NCBI RefSeq assembly: GCF_003026365.1
Contig: NZ_PYOM01000003.1
Location: 248,001 to 312,000 of the forward strand
Origin: Photobacterium angustum
GTDB lineage: Bacteria > Pseudomonadota > Gammaproteobacteria > Enterobacterales > Vibrionaceae
DNA length: 64,000 nucleotides
Direction: 5' to 3'
How positions within the stretch are numbered: position 1 is the stretch's first letter; each line of letters begins with the position of its first letter. The position numbers were made by a program, and so were the translations under genes. The notes under the pieces are model-generated. The model was not told the origin of the DNA. It worked only from the letters and a program-made list of their open reading frames with translations, and ran no database searches. Below, piece after piece: positions 26,170 to 35,478 of this stretch.

Positions 26170-27576
26170 TTGAAGCTTTTAAATCGTTTTCAAGTATCTT
26201 TTTTGTCTTCAGTTTTATCCTTAGGTTTTAATTGTATTCCTATTGGTATTGCTACCATTATACTTAGTTATACTCTTGGTGATAACCCATGTATAATCTG
26301 TTGGGAAGAAAGAATTGCTATTATTCTTATATCTCTCAACTTTCTTATTATATCTCGATATGGCCTAAGATTAAAATATATATGTACATTTTATATTATA
26401 TGTATATACGGGTTATGGTTAAGTATCTACCATAGCTCTGCTCATCTTCATCAAGATATTGGACAAGGTTTTGGCGGATTAGTACTTGGTGCACACGAAT
26501 ATATATGGGGAGTACTATTATTCATTTCCACATTATTAATAATGTCTTTTTTAATAGGATTCTCTGATGATGAGGGATTAATAAGTTCAACATATATTCG
26601 CTGGGGATTGATACAAAAATTATCAGGTTATAGCTTTATTTTTATTGCTTCATTAAACGTTATCCAAGCATTTACCCAAGTTGGACCACCACCTTTTATT
26701 GGGCAGTCAAATCCAGAGAGTTTTAGCTATAGCTTAAGTGATACGGTATGGAGTACAAAACATTGGCCTTCAATTTCGAGTTTCTCTTTCAGAGGAAGTA
26801 ATTATATAGAACAACCAAACTTTGATAAATTAAAAGTTGACGATGATACGAAACTCGAAGATGGAAAAATCATAACACCCAATAATATTATAGACTTACC
26901 AAGTGGAGTTAACGGTAGGATAACAGGGATAACTTATTCAAAAGAGTATAATATTATAGCTTTTTCTACTAATAAAAATTGGGTTTATATTGTAGACTCT
27001 AAATTTTCAAAAATATTGAGTAAATATAAAATTGATTCTAAGTTCTCCACTGATGTAAATAATATATCTGGAATATCTATTTATAAAAATAGATATTTAA
27101 TTGTTAACTCCACATATAAAAGCTATGTGAAGTTATCGATTGATAAATTATTTAAGATGAAAGAAATTAGTAGAGGTAATTTAAATACTATAAGGGCAAA
27201 AAATAGTTATATTGGTAGTAGTGCTGTTGATAATAAAGAGTATTTAACTTTATCTTTACCAAATAAGTTTAATAAAAAATTAGTATTATCACACTTTAGC
27301 TTAGAAGATATGATTTTAAATTCAGAGAATATTATATCATTAAATACTGTAGTTACACCATCAATAACAGGTATGGCTATTAGAGGAAATAATATGTTTT
27401 TACTAAATAACTCTGGAAAACAATTAATAATAATAGATAAAAACACTTCTAAAATACTAAAAAAATATGATCTTGGTAATACTAACAACCCTCAAGGTAT
27501 AACTGTTACCTCTAATAAAGTATTAATTTCCGATCAGAAAAATGGTAAAAACACAATAAAGTCATATCTAATATAA
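26170..27576 (+). CDS. DsbI-like protein: DsbB-type domain with C-terminal beta-propeller
   Basis: A 468-residue protein. Residues 1-165 hold about five membrane helices with the DsbB redox motif GDNPCIICWEER (Cys41, Cys44), which takes electrons to quinone. Residues about 240-465 form repeated blades (for example GRITGITYSKEYNIIAFSTN and GITVTSNKVLISD) like a periplasmic NHL/YVTN propeller. This layout matches Campylobacter DsbI. The second cysteine pair of DsbB is absent: no cysteine occurs after residue 80. The matching loop is instead rich in histidine (YHSSAHLHQDIGQGFGG). It begins with TTG immediately after the small Dba-like gene. The region is much more AT-rich than its surroundings, suggesting transfer. 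No DsbA partner is nearby. Confidence 0.75.
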   Translation: MKLLNRFQVSFLSSVLSLGFNCIPIGIATIILSYTLGDNPCIICWEERIAIILISLNFLIISRYGLRLKYICTFYIICIYGLWLSIYHSSAHLHQDIGQGFGGLVLGAHEYIWGVLLFISTLLIMSFLIGFSDDEGLISSTYIRWGLIQKLSGYSFIFIASLNVIQAFTQVGPPPFIGQSNPESFSYSLSDTVWSTKHWPSISSFSFRGSNYIEQPNFDKLKVDDDTKLEDGKIITPNNIIDLPSGVNGRITGITYSKEYNIIAFSTNKNWVYIVDSKFSKILSKYKIDSKFSTDVNNISGISIYKNRYLIVNSTYKSYVKLSIDKLFKMKEISRGNLNTIRAKNSYIGSSAVDNKEYLTLSLPNKFNKKLVLSHFSLEDMILNSENIISLNTVVTPSITGMAIRGNNMFLLNNSGKQLIIIDKNTSKILKKYDLGNTNNPQGITVTSNKVLISDQKNGKNTIKSYLI

Positions 27577-27595
27577 ATCATATATAAATAATAGG

Positions 27596-27617
27596 GGAGG
27601 TGAGCTTTTTCATCTCC
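27596..27617 (+). other. Hairpin between dsbI-like gene and cydA
   Basis: GGAGGTGA and TCATCTCC form an 8-bp stem (one wobble) around a short loop, followed by TTAATTTTA. It could be a weak terminator of the dsbI-like transcript or a leader structure of cydA. Confidence 0.45.
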
Positions 27618-27633
27618 TTAATTTTAAATTTAG

Positions 27634-29256
27634 ATGGATAACATAAATCTCATGATATTAGATGTAGTAGATCTATCAAGACTCCAATTTGCACTTACTG
27701 CAATGTTTCACTTTTTATTCGTACCTCTCACATTAGGTATGACATTTTTATTAGTTATAATGGAATCAACCTATGTTTTAACAGGTAAAAAAATATATAA
27801 GGATATGACAAAATTTTGGGGTAAACTTTTTGCTATTAATTTTGCAATTGGTGTCGCAACTGGTTTAACTTTTGAGTTTCAATTTGGTACAAATTGGTCT
27901 TATTACTCTCATTATGTTGGTGATATCTTTGGTGTTCCTCTAGCTATTGAAGCATTGTTAGCTTTTTTTCTTGAATCAACCATGATCGGTTTGTTTTTCT
28001 TTGGTTGGGATCGTTTATCAAAGCGTCAACATCTTGCTGTTACTTGTTGTGTAGCCTTTGGCTCAAATATGTCGGCATTATTTATTCTTATTGCGAATGC
28101 ATGGATGCAAAATCCTAAAGGCGCTACATTTAATTTTGAAACTATGCGAATGGAGATGGTTAATTTTACAGACGTGCTCTTCAATCCTATTGCACAAGTT
28201 AAGTTTGTACATACAGTTTCCTCTGGGTATGTTTGTGGTTCAATGTTCGTAATAGGTATTAGTGCATATTACTTACTAAAAGGACGCGATATAGATTTTG
28301 CTAAGCGTTCATTTACAATTGCTGCTTCTTTTGGTTTATTTTCAATTATTTCTGTAATGCTCTTAGGAGATGAATCGGGATATGAGTTAGGTCATATTCA
28401 GCAAACAAAATTAGCCGCAATTGAAGCTGAGTGGCACACAGAGAGTGCACCAGCATCATTCACTGCATTTGGTTTCCCTAATCAGGAATCAATGGAAACT
28501 GATTACGCTATCAAAATACCTTATCTAATGGGAATTATTGCAACACGTTCTCTAGATACCCCTGTAAAAGGAATAGATGATCTTAAAAAAGAAAATGAAG
28601 AACGAATTCGGAACGGTATGGTTGCGTATGGTCTTTTAGAGAAATTACGTTCAGGTGATAAGACGACTGAAAATATTGCAGCTTTCAATAACGTTAAAAA
28701 AGATCTTGGCTATGGGTTATTACTTAAACCTTATACTGAAAAAGTTGTAGACGCGACTTTAAGTCAAATTCAAAAGGCCGTTGATGATTCTATTCCTAAA
28801 GTTTGGCCTTTATTCTTTAGCTTCCGAATCATGGTGGCTGCTGGCTTCTTAATGTTTACAATTATTGGAGCTGCATTTATTCAGTCTTGTCGTCATAAGA
28901 TCACGTCTAATAAACTAGTACTAAAAGCTGCACTACTTGGTATTCCACTACCTTGGCTTGCAATTGAATCAGGTTGGTTCGTTGCAGAATATGGTCGTCA
29001 GCCTTGGGCTGTTAGTGAAGTGTTACCTGTGAACATCGCAGCATCTCAATTAGATACTTCACAATTATTATTTTCACTGTCACTTGTTATCGGTCTTTAT
29101 ATTTTATTCTTAATCGCTGAATCTTATTTAATGATTAAATTTGCTCGCTTAGGTCCAAGTAGCTTGAAGACAGGTCGTTACTACTTTGAACAAAGTGATA
29201 AACCAAGAAATATTGTTTCTTATCAGGTTGAAGCTTACGCTGGGGAAAACAAATAA
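27634..29256 (+). CDS. cydA: Cytochrome bd ubiquinol oxidase subunit I
   Basis: A 540-residue membrane protein with the CydA core ([23 protein letters not shown]), haem-ligand histidines in this helix and in [11 protein letters not shown], and the [12 protein letters not shown] motif. It has the long Q-loop type ([18 protein letters not shown] and the following acidic stretch), as in E. coli bd-I. It oxidises quinol and reduces oxygen with high affinity. ATG 27634 adds six residues; ATG 27652 matches the usual N terminus better. Neither has a clear ribosome site. It overlaps cydB by one base. Confidence 0.94.
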   Translation: MDNINLMILDVVDLSRLQFALTAMFHFLFVPLTLGMTFLLVIMESTYVLTGKKIYKDMTKFWGKLFAINFAIGVATGLTFEFQFGTNWSYYSHYVGDIFGVPLAIEALLAFFLESTMIGLFFFGWDRLSKRQHLAVTCCVAFGSNMSALFILIANAWMQNPKGATFNFETMRMEMVNFTDVLFNPIAQVKFVHTVSSGYVCGSMFVIGISAYYLLKGRDIDFAKRSFTIAASFGLFSIISVMLLGDESGYELGHIQQTKLAAIEAEWHTESAPASFTAFGFPNQESMETDYAIKIPYLMGIIATRSLDTPVKGIDDLKKENEERIRNGMVAYGLLEKLRSGDKTTENIAAFNNVKKDLGYGLLLKPYTEKVVDATLSQIQKAVDDSIPKVWPLFFSFRIMVAAGFLMFTIIGAAFIQSCRHKITSNKLVLKAALLGIPLPWLAIESGWFVAEYGRQPWAVSEVLPVNIAASQLDTSQLLFSLSLVIGLYILFLIAESYLMIKFARLGPSSLKTGRYYFEQSDKPRNIVSYQVEAYAGENK

Positions 29257-30392
29257 TGTTTGATTATGAAAGCTTACGACTAATTTGGTGGATACTAATC
29301 GGTATGCTTTGCATCGGTTTTGCAATTACTGATGGCTTCGATATGGGTGTAGGTATCCTATCTCATATTATTGGTAAAACAGATAACGAACGTCGAGTAA
29401 TGATCAATTCTATCGCACCTCACTGGGATGGTAACCAAGTATGGCTAATCACTATAGGTGGTACTTTGTTTGCGGCATGGCCTTTAGTTTATGGGACTGT
29501 GTTATCTGGCTTCTATGTCGCAATAATTTTAACGCTAGCTGCACTTTGGCTTCGTCCTCTTGGCTTCGATTACCGTTCAAAGTTGACAGCTCCACAATGG
29601 CGTAGTCTTTGGGATAAAGCAATCTTCGTAGGTAGCTTTGTACCACCTGTGATCTTCGGTGTTTCGTTCGGTAACCTAATGCAAGGTGTTCCATTTGAGC
29701 TAAACGAGTTCTTGATCCCAACTTATAAGGGTTCATTCTTTGGTCTGCTAAATCCATTCGCATTATTATGTGGTGTGGTTAGCTTACTGATGATCGTGAC
29801 ACAAGGTGCGACATTCCTACAAATGAAAACAACAGATGCCATTCATGAGCGTTCTCGTAAGGTTGCTGCAGGCTCTGCAATACTAATGGTTGCTGTATTT
29901 GTTATTGCTGGCTTTGTATCTCAAAGCATCAATGGTTATGTGATTACATCTGAAATCATTAAAAATGCACCTTCAGATCCAACAACAAAAGATGTAATGC
30001 GTCAGACAGGTGCATTGTTTATTAACTATGCGAACTACCCAGCACTATGGATTGCACCAATTCTTGCTGTGGTGATGCCGTTACTGACAGCGCTTTGTTC
30101 ACGTGCCAACCGTGCTGGTTTTGCTTTCTTATTCTCAAGTCTAACTATGGTAGGTGTTATCTTAACGTTTGGTTTTGCAACATTCCCATTTATTATGCCT
30201 TCAAGTCTAGATCCGAACATCAGTTTTACCATTTGGGATGCAACATCATCTAAGCTGACACTTAAGATCATGACTATAGTAGCATTCATTATGGTTCCAA
30301 TTATATTAGCTTACACCTCATGGTGTTACTATAAAATGTTTGGTAGCCTCGACTCTAAATTTATAGAAAAAAATAGTACATCACTTTATTAG
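29256..30392 (+). CDS. cydB: Cytochrome bd ubiquinol oxidase subunit II
   Basis: A 378-residue protein with about eight membrane helices and the CydB start DYESLRLIWWILIGMLCIGFAITDGFDMGVG plus HWDGNQVWLI. It pairs with CydA to form the bd oxidase. The start overlaps the cydA stop (TAATG). cydX follows after 11 bases. Confidence 0.95.
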   Translation: MFDYESLRLIWWILIGMLCIGFAITDGFDMGVGILSHIIGKTDNERRVMINSIAPHWDGNQVWLITIGGTLFAAWPLVYGTVLSGFYVAIILTLAALWLRPLGFDYRSKLTAPQWRSLWDKAIFVGSFVPPVIFGVSFGNLMQGVPFELNEFLIPTYKGSFFGLLNPFALLCGVVSLLMIVTQGATFLQMKTTDAIHERSRKVAAGSAILMVAVFVIAGFVSQSINGYVITSEIIKNAPSDPTTKDVMRQTGALFINYANYPALWIAPILAVVMPLLTALCSRANRAGFAFLFSSLTMVGVILTFGFATFPFIMPSSLDPNISFTIWDATSSKLTLKIMTIVAFIMVPIILAYTSWCYYKMFGSLDSKFIEKNSTSLY

Positions 30393-30403
30393 GAATATAA
30401 ATT

Positions 30404-30487
30404 ATGTGGTTCATCGCTTGGTTTATAGGTATTTTACTTGCCTGTATGTTCAGTATTATCTGCGTGTTATTATCTGAAAATACTTAG
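30404..30487 (+). CDS. cydX: CydX, small subunit of cytochrome bd oxidase
   Basis: A 27-residue single-helix protein (MWFIAWFIGILLACMFSII and a short tail ending SENT). It has the Trp/Phe-rich start and LLAC motif typical of CydX, which stabilises haem in CydAB. It sits 11 bases after cydB with AGGA upstream. It is too short for routine gene finders. Confidence 0.88.
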   Translation: MWFIAWFIGILLACMFSIICVLLSENT

Positions 30488-31062
30488 TAATATTAAAACA
30501 GCTACGTTTTAATAGTCTTTAATTATTTTTTAGAGCGCCTATATCATAGATTATTGAATAGGCGCTATATCAATATGAAGAGAACTAAAGTATAGTTATT
30601 TAAAATAATAAGATTGATCTTTAATATTAAATCACTAATAAAATATATTAATAACTTATAACTATATAAATCATTCCCATAAAAATCACTTAATAAAAAA
30701 TTTAAAATACTCCCCTACCTCATTAACATTATAAACATCTATTATATAACTTTGTATTATAATATCTTTGTTATTTATTAACATTATTTAACTATTAATT
30801 TTTTATATTTATAGACCTCCTTATGAATGCCAAATATTACCTCCATCAAAAATGAAAATTAAAAATTCAAAAATATTAACAGCCTAACACAGTGAATAAA
30901 TTATATATAAAAAAAGACCATATTTTCATCTTCATAACAAAGATATTTATTGACTAAGCCAAGTATTATTTTTATAAGTGTATTGATAAGCGATATCATT
31001 TCGTTTTGTCCATATATTAAAATTAAACTTACATCTATAAGTACTTACTTGGAGAGTAAATA
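30488..31062. other. AT-rich region between cydX and feoB
   Basis: No gene is seen in 575 bases. A stem AGCGCCTAT/ATAGGCGCT (30534-30566) lies after cydX and probably ends that mRNA; T-richness before it suggests it may also act on the opposite strand. Near 30985-31003 the sequence GATAAGCGATATCATT resembles a Fur site weakly (11 of 19). No feoA is present in front of feoB, although feoA usually is in this family. Confidence 0.45.
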
Positions 31063-33396
31063 ATGGCAAACACGATTGCCTTACTAGGTAACCCTAACTG
31101 TGGAAAAACAACACTGTTTAATGCCTTAACTGGCGCAAGACAACGCACAGGCAACTGGGCTGGAGTTACTGTAGATAAAAAAGAAGGCAACTATTCTTAC
31201 CATAATAAGAATATAAATATTGTAGATTTGCCTGGTATTTATTCTATGTCTTCATCCGATGAGCAAGGTTCACTCGATGAGCGCATCGCTTGTGAATATA
31301 TTCTCTCTGATGAGGCGGATCTTGTCGTTAATATTATCGACGCAGCCAACATTGAGAGAAATTTATATTTAACATTACAACTGCTTGAAATGAAAATCCC
31401 ATGCATTATTGTACTTAACATGTTAGATATTGCTAAACAAAAAAATATAAATATCGATGCGAAAAAGTTGGAATCTGAACTCGGTTGCCCTGTTGTTTCA
31501 TTAGTTGCAAATAAATCTAAAGGACTCGATGATTTAAAGTCCTCAATTGAAAAACATTTACAAAAAAAATCACTGCCACGTTTATTTACTCAATTTCCAC
31601 CCGAATTAGACCATACCATTTCTCAACTTTCTGACGTATTCCAAGATCAAATAATCGTTAGCAATAGAAAAAAGTGGCTTGCTATACGTTTGCTTGAATC
31701 AGATTCATCTGCCAACAAATATATAAACGGTACAGATATCGCCTCATTTGTCTCTCAATTACAAGCCGATTTTTCAAATACACATAATGAAAATATTGAT
31801 TTATTAATTGCTGATGCGCGCTACCAAACAGTTGCCGAGATCATTCATCATTGCATCTCAAGTTACCATGCAGGACAGCATAATCTGACTCAATGGATAG
31901 ATAAGGTTGTGCTTAACCGTTATTTGGGGATTCCGATTTTCCTCATCGTGATGTATTTAATGTTTTGGCTATCAATAAATATTGGTGGTGGGCTTCAACC
32001 TATTTTTGATGAAGGCTCTGCAGCAATATTCATTAATGGCACCGCATGGTTATGTTCATCACTCGGTTTTCCTAGTTGGCTAACTGCAATTTTATCGCAA
32101 GGGCTTGGTGGCGGTATAAATACCGTTATGCCCTTTATTCCTCAAATTGGTTTGATGTTCCTTTATCTATCAATATTAGAAGATAGCGGTTATATGGCGC
32201 GAGCAGCGTTTGTTATTGATCGCTTTATGTCTACGATTGGATTGCCAGGAAAATCCTTTGTTCCACTTATTGTAGGGTTTGGTTGCAACATCCCCTCCAT
32301 AATGGCTTCGCGTACCCTAGATACGCCAAGAGATCGTATCTTAACGTCCATGATGGCACCCTTTATGTCATGTGGCGCAAGATTAGCGATTTTCGGCGTT
32401 TTCTCAGCAGCTTTCTTCCATGGTATGGGCAGTTTTATTGTTTTTTCGCTTTACTTGCTAGGTATTTTTGTCGCTGTCATTACTGGTTTTGTGCTGAAAA
32501 AAACCTTATTAACGGGTGAAGCATCACCTTATATTATGGAGTTACCAACTTACCACCTTCCAAGCGTTAAAACGACGCTTATCCACAGTTGGAGTCGCTT
32601 ACGTGGATTTTTAGTCAAAGCGTGTAAGATCATCATTCCGATTTGTATGCTCGTAATGGCATTGAATAGCGTAAATTTTGAAGGACAAGTTATTGAAAAC
32701 AATAACCAACAAAATTCAGCCTTATCAGAAATTGGTCGTTGGGTAACACCTGTATTATCTCCACTTGGTGTGAATGAGCAAAATTGGCCAGCCAGTGTGG
32801 GATTATTAACGGGCTTTTTAGCAAAAGAAGTGGTTGTCGGCACTTTAAATACCCTATACAGCGCAGAATTAAGTGACAATCAAGCCGCTGCAGATGATGG
32901 GCAATCTTTCCATCTACTGTCAGAGTTAAAAGTGGCATGGCAAGACACCATTGATGGTGTTGCCGATAGTTTTTCTTTATCAACACTTAAAAACCCGATA
33001 AAAGCCAGTGAAGCCGATGGCTCTATGGGAACAACCGCAATGGGTCAAATGCACAAAGAATTTGGTTCAATGGCAGGAGCCTATGCTTACTTAATCTTTG
33101 TTTTACTCTACGTGCCTTGCGTTTCAACTATTGGTGTTATCGCCAAAGAAATTGGTCGAAATTGGGCTTGGTTATCGACTGCATGGGGAGTGGTTGTCGC
33201 CTATGCGCTTTCAATCGCCTTCTATCAAACCGCGACTTTCAAAGCACATCCATTAGAGAGCCTGCTTTGGTTGTTTTTCGCTTTTAGTATCGTCACTGCA
33301 TTTATTATAGGGATTAAGCGCTTATGCAATAAAGTCGATTGGCAAATGTCGATACCAGACTCACCAGCGACACATAACTGCGGAGGATGCCATTAA
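31063..33396 (+). CDS. feoB: FeoB ferrous iron transporter
   Basis: A 777-residue protein. The N-terminal G domain has GNPNCGKTT (residues 9-17), DLPGIYS and NMLD motifs, followed by a helical spacer and a membrane domain with two Gate repeats (SGYMARAAFVIDRFM; PLIVGFGCNIPSIMASRT). The C-terminus ends in a cysteine/histidine tail (HNCGGCH). It imports Fe(II), mainly without oxygen, which suits the neighbouring anaerobic genes. The start follows GGAGAG. feoC overlaps its stop; no feoA precedes it. Confidence 0.95.
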   Translation: MANTIALLGNPNCGKTTLFNALTGARQRTGNWAGVTVDKKEGNYSYHNKNINIVDLPGIYSMSSSDEQGSLDERIACEYILSDEADLVVNIIDAANIERNLYLTLQLLEMKIPCIIVLNMLDIAKQKNINIDAKKLESELGCPVVSLVANKSKGLDDLKSSIEKHLQKKSLPRLFTQFPPELDHTISQLSDVFQDQIIVSNRKKWLAIRLLESDSSANKYINGTDIASFVSQLQADFSNTHNENIDLLIADARYQTVAEIIHHCISSYHAGQHNLTQWIDKVVLNRYLGIPIFLIVMYLMFWLSINIGGGLQPIFDEGSAAIFINGTAWLCSSLGFPSWLTAILSQGLGGGINTVMPFIPQIGLMFLYLSILEDSGYMARAAFVIDRFMSTIGLPGKSFVPLIVGFGCNIPSIMASRTLDTPRDRILTSMMAPFMSCGARLAIFGVFSAAFFHGMGSFIVFSLYLLGIFVAVITGFVLKKTLLTGEASPYIMELPTYHLPSVKTTLIHSWSRLRGFLVKACKIIIPICMLVMALNSVNFEGQVIENNNQQNSALSEIGRWVTPVLSPLGVNEQNWPASVGLLTGFLAKEVVVGTLNTLYSAELSDNQAAADDGQSFHLLSELKVAWQDTIDGVADSFSLSTLKNPIKASEADGSMGTTAMGQMHKEFGSMAGAYAYLIFVLLYVPCVSTIGVIAKEIGRNWAWLSTAWGVVVAYALSIAFYQTATFKAHPLESLLWLFFAFSIVTAFIIGIKRLCNKVDWQMSIPDSPATHNCGGCH

Positions 33397-33653
33397 TGAT
33401 ATCGCTAATTACAGTAAGAAATACGGTACGTGATGCAAAAGTAATTTCCTTTAGTCAACTTACTCAGTATTTGAAGTGTGAGCCAAGATGGTTAACCGCA
33501 TTATTAGACGAATTAATTTTACGTGGAAAAGTTGAGAAATGTGATTCATCACCTTCTTTAGCTTGCGGGAAACATTGCCAAAATTGCCAAACGCAGACAA
33601 CAGATCCTGTGTATAAATGGTGTGAAAATAAAATCGCTATTTCGCTATGCTAA
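33396..33653 (+). CDS. feoC: FeoC-like winged-helix protein
   Basis: An 85-residue protein with a winged-helix N terminus (FSQLTQYLKCEPRWLTALLDE) and a cysteine cluster (CGKHCQNCQ) fit for an iron-sulfur centre. FeoC proteins regulate or stabilise FeoB. The ATG overlaps the feoB stop (TAATG), preferred over an in-frame start nine bases upstream. The pair ends with a strong terminator. Confidence 0.85.
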   Translation: MISLITVRNTVRDAKVISFSQLTQYLKCEPRWLTALLDELILRGKVEKCDSSPSLACGKHCQNCQTQTTDPVYKWCENKIAISLC

Positions 33654-33668
33654 TAGCTAAACCATAAT

Positions 33669-33700
33669 GAAAAAAGACCACATATGCGTGGTCTTTTTTC
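33669..33700 (+). terminator. Intrinsic terminator of feoBC
   Basis: AAAAAAGACCAC and GTGGTCTTTTTT form a 12-bp stem including A/T runs, with a 6-base loop. It may also stop the opposite strand transcript. Confidence 0.92.
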
Positions 33701-33758
33701 ATGTCTTATAAACACTTAGCGTATTAGGTAGAGCCTAAATACTTGAAACATTTTTGAT

Positions 33759-33977
33759 TCACTTAAGCTCATTTTTTGCTTGCTCAAACCATTGCAGTGT
33801 TTTCTGCCTTTGTGATTCGCCATACAACTGAACGAATTTTTTCGTCATGTAATCTTTAGAAGAGTTAAGAGCAGCAATACGCTCTTCAACATACGATAAA
33901 GTTAAAGGTTGCTGGCAAATAACAGTAATGCAGTGATGCCACTCTTGATAAGTTTGCGGAATGATCGCTGTGTTCAT
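33759..33977 (-). CDS. Small hypothetical protein at the end of the zinc-sparing operon
   Basis: A 72-residue mostly helical soluble protein (PQTYQEWHHCITVICQQPLTL near the start, a basic QLYGESQRQKTLQWFEQAK near the end). The family is not recognised. It lies 32 bases after the DksA-like gene with an AGG ribosome site, so it is likely part of the same transcript. Function is unknown. Confidence 0.6.
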   Translation of the reverse strand: MNTAIIPQTYQEWHHCITVICQQPLTLSYVEERIAALNSSKDYMTKKFVQLYGESQRQKTLQWFEQAKNELK

Positions 33978-34009
33978 AAAAGCCTACCTAGTGATAATAA
34001 AAAATAGGA

Positions 34010-34444
34010 TCAATCTTTGTATTGGATTTCTTTCATTTCCATCAAAGATTTTACGTCGGCACTGTACTCTGCGGTCGGTCTTATCAGTAACCGAGGAATA
34101 CCTATTGGCTCACCGGACTCTAAGCAATAACCGTAATTACCTAAACGAATTCGCTCTAACGCCAATTTTATTTTGGGCAAAAGTTTTTGTTCACGTTCAA
34201 CAATTCTTAAAGCAATACCTGATTGCTCTTCTAATGTTGCACGATCACTGACATCACTCAAATCACTCGCATCTGCCGTATGCCCCATCTCCTCTCTCGC
34301 GGCTTGAATGTGATGAGATGTCGACTCATAAAGATCAATCAATCTTTGTTTAAAAAACGCTAATTGAGAATCATCCATGTAATTGTCTTCAGGCTCTTGC
34401 AATATTTGCTCTTCAGTTAGCACTCTAATTTCAGTGTTGTTCAT
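34010..34444 (-). CDS. DksA2-like transcription factor lacking the zinc finger
   Basis: A 144-residue DksA/TraR-family protein. It has the coiled-coil tip region (DLSDVSDRATLEEQ) and a C-terminal globular part. Of the four zinc cysteines of DksA only the first remains: Cys107, then Ser110, Ser128 and Val131 at the other places (GYCLESGEPIGI; TAEYSADVKSL). Such zinc-independent DksA2 proteins replace DksA in zinc starvation in Pseudomonas. The gene overlaps the COG0523 GTPase by four bases in an operon behind a Zur-like site. Confidence 0.85.
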   Translation of the reverse strand: MNNTEIRVLTEEQILQEPEDNYMDDSQLAFFKQRLIDLYESTSHHIQAAREEMGHTADASDLSDVSDRATLEEQSGIALRIVEREQKLLPKIKLALERIRLGNYGYCLESGEPIGIPRLLIRPTAEYSADVKSLMEMKEIQYKD

Positions 34445-35478
34445 GTTATTTCACTCATGTTATTAACAATCAAACAGCCTAAAAGCTTGCCTTCCAATTC
34501 ATCATCTAATGTATCTGCGATAATTTCGACACGGCTTTCAGCACACTCATCAAGCTCAACTTCTGTGATTCCATCTGCCGTTTTGTTATAACCAAAGATC
34601 CCATCAGAAGTGATAAACACGGCCTTCATTCGCTCAACATTCAATGTTTGAAAGAGCTGATGTAATGATTGACGTTCAAAGACTTTTTCAGATGCAAAAC
34701 GCCAGCCAATACTTTTGAAACCTTCACCTTGGTTAGTGGCTTTTATCACGCCACTTTCAGGTATCAGTTCTTCCGATAGTGCTTCTTCAGATACACTTGT
34801 TTGCCTATCACGATGGAGATAAGAAGGCGGTAATACTTCTATAAGTGTTTCACCATCAAACTCATTAAATGGGATCACACCATGTTTAGCAAAAATCACT
34901 TTCGTTTTTAGGCTAGCAACTTGCGCGACAAAAGCTTTCAACTTTTCTTTATCCTCAGCTTGATAAAGATCTGTCTTATTTCCTACCACCGTATCGGCAA
35001 TCGCAATCTGTTGTCTAAATGTGTCATGTGAGGTGTAGCGAGGATCGGATAACTTTCTTGCATCCACTAATGTGATATTTTTCTGTAACGATAGGACATC
35101 ACGATAATATTCAGTAGAAAGCACTTGCATCACTTCTTTAGGATGACCAAGCCCTGTGGGTTCGATGATCAAGCGATCAGGCTTTGCTTCTGAAAGTAAT
35201 TGATTAAGCGCAATCTGCATTGGTAAACCAGCGGTACAACACATACAGCCGCCGGGTACTTCCTTAATAAAAATCTGTTGCTCGTTACCGCTTTGACCAT
35301 GCAGTAAACTGCCATCAACTCCAATTTCACCAAACTCATTAACCAGCACAGCCCAACGTTCGTTATCAGGTTTGCTTTTCATTAAGTGAAGAATAGCTGA
35401 GGTTTTCCCGACCCCAAGAAACCCAGTAATAATGTTGGTTGGCACTCCTAAAATTGGCGATGAGACCTTAAAGCTCAT
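34441..35478 (-). CDS. COG0523 (CobW/ZNG-type) metallochaperone GTPase
   Basis: A 345-residue GTPase with Walker A GFLGVGKT (19-26), the metal-binding GGCMCC motif (cysteines at 78, 80 and 81), a Walker B IIEPTGLG and a C-terminal CobW domain. Members regulated by Zur act as zinc chaperones. The ATG at 35478 has a perfect GGAGG ribosome site and is preferred over an upstream start at 35526. It overlaps the gamma-carbonic anhydrase by 11 bases and dksA2 by four, showing tight operon coupling. Confidence 0.87.
   Translation of the reverse strand: MSFKVSSPILGVPTNIITGFLGVGKTSAILHLMKSKPDNERWAVLVNEFGEIGVDGSLLHGQSGNEQQIFIKEVPGGCMCCTAGLPMQIALNQLLSEAKPDRLIIEPTGLGHPKEVMQVLSTEYYRDVLSLQKNITLVDARKLSDPRYTSHDTFRQQIAIADTVVGNKTDLYQAEDKEKLKAFVAQVASLKTKVIFAKHGVIPFNEFDGETLIEVLPPSYLHRDRQTSVSEEALSEELIPESGVIKATNQGEGFKSIGWRFASEKVFERQSLHQLFQTLNVERMKAVFITSDGIFGYNKTADGITEVELDECAESRVEIIADTLDDELEGKLLGCLIVNNMSEIT

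Noticed and set aside
30985..31003. Strong Fur box before feoB
   Set aside because: Only about 11 of 19 positions match; too weak to annotate as a site.
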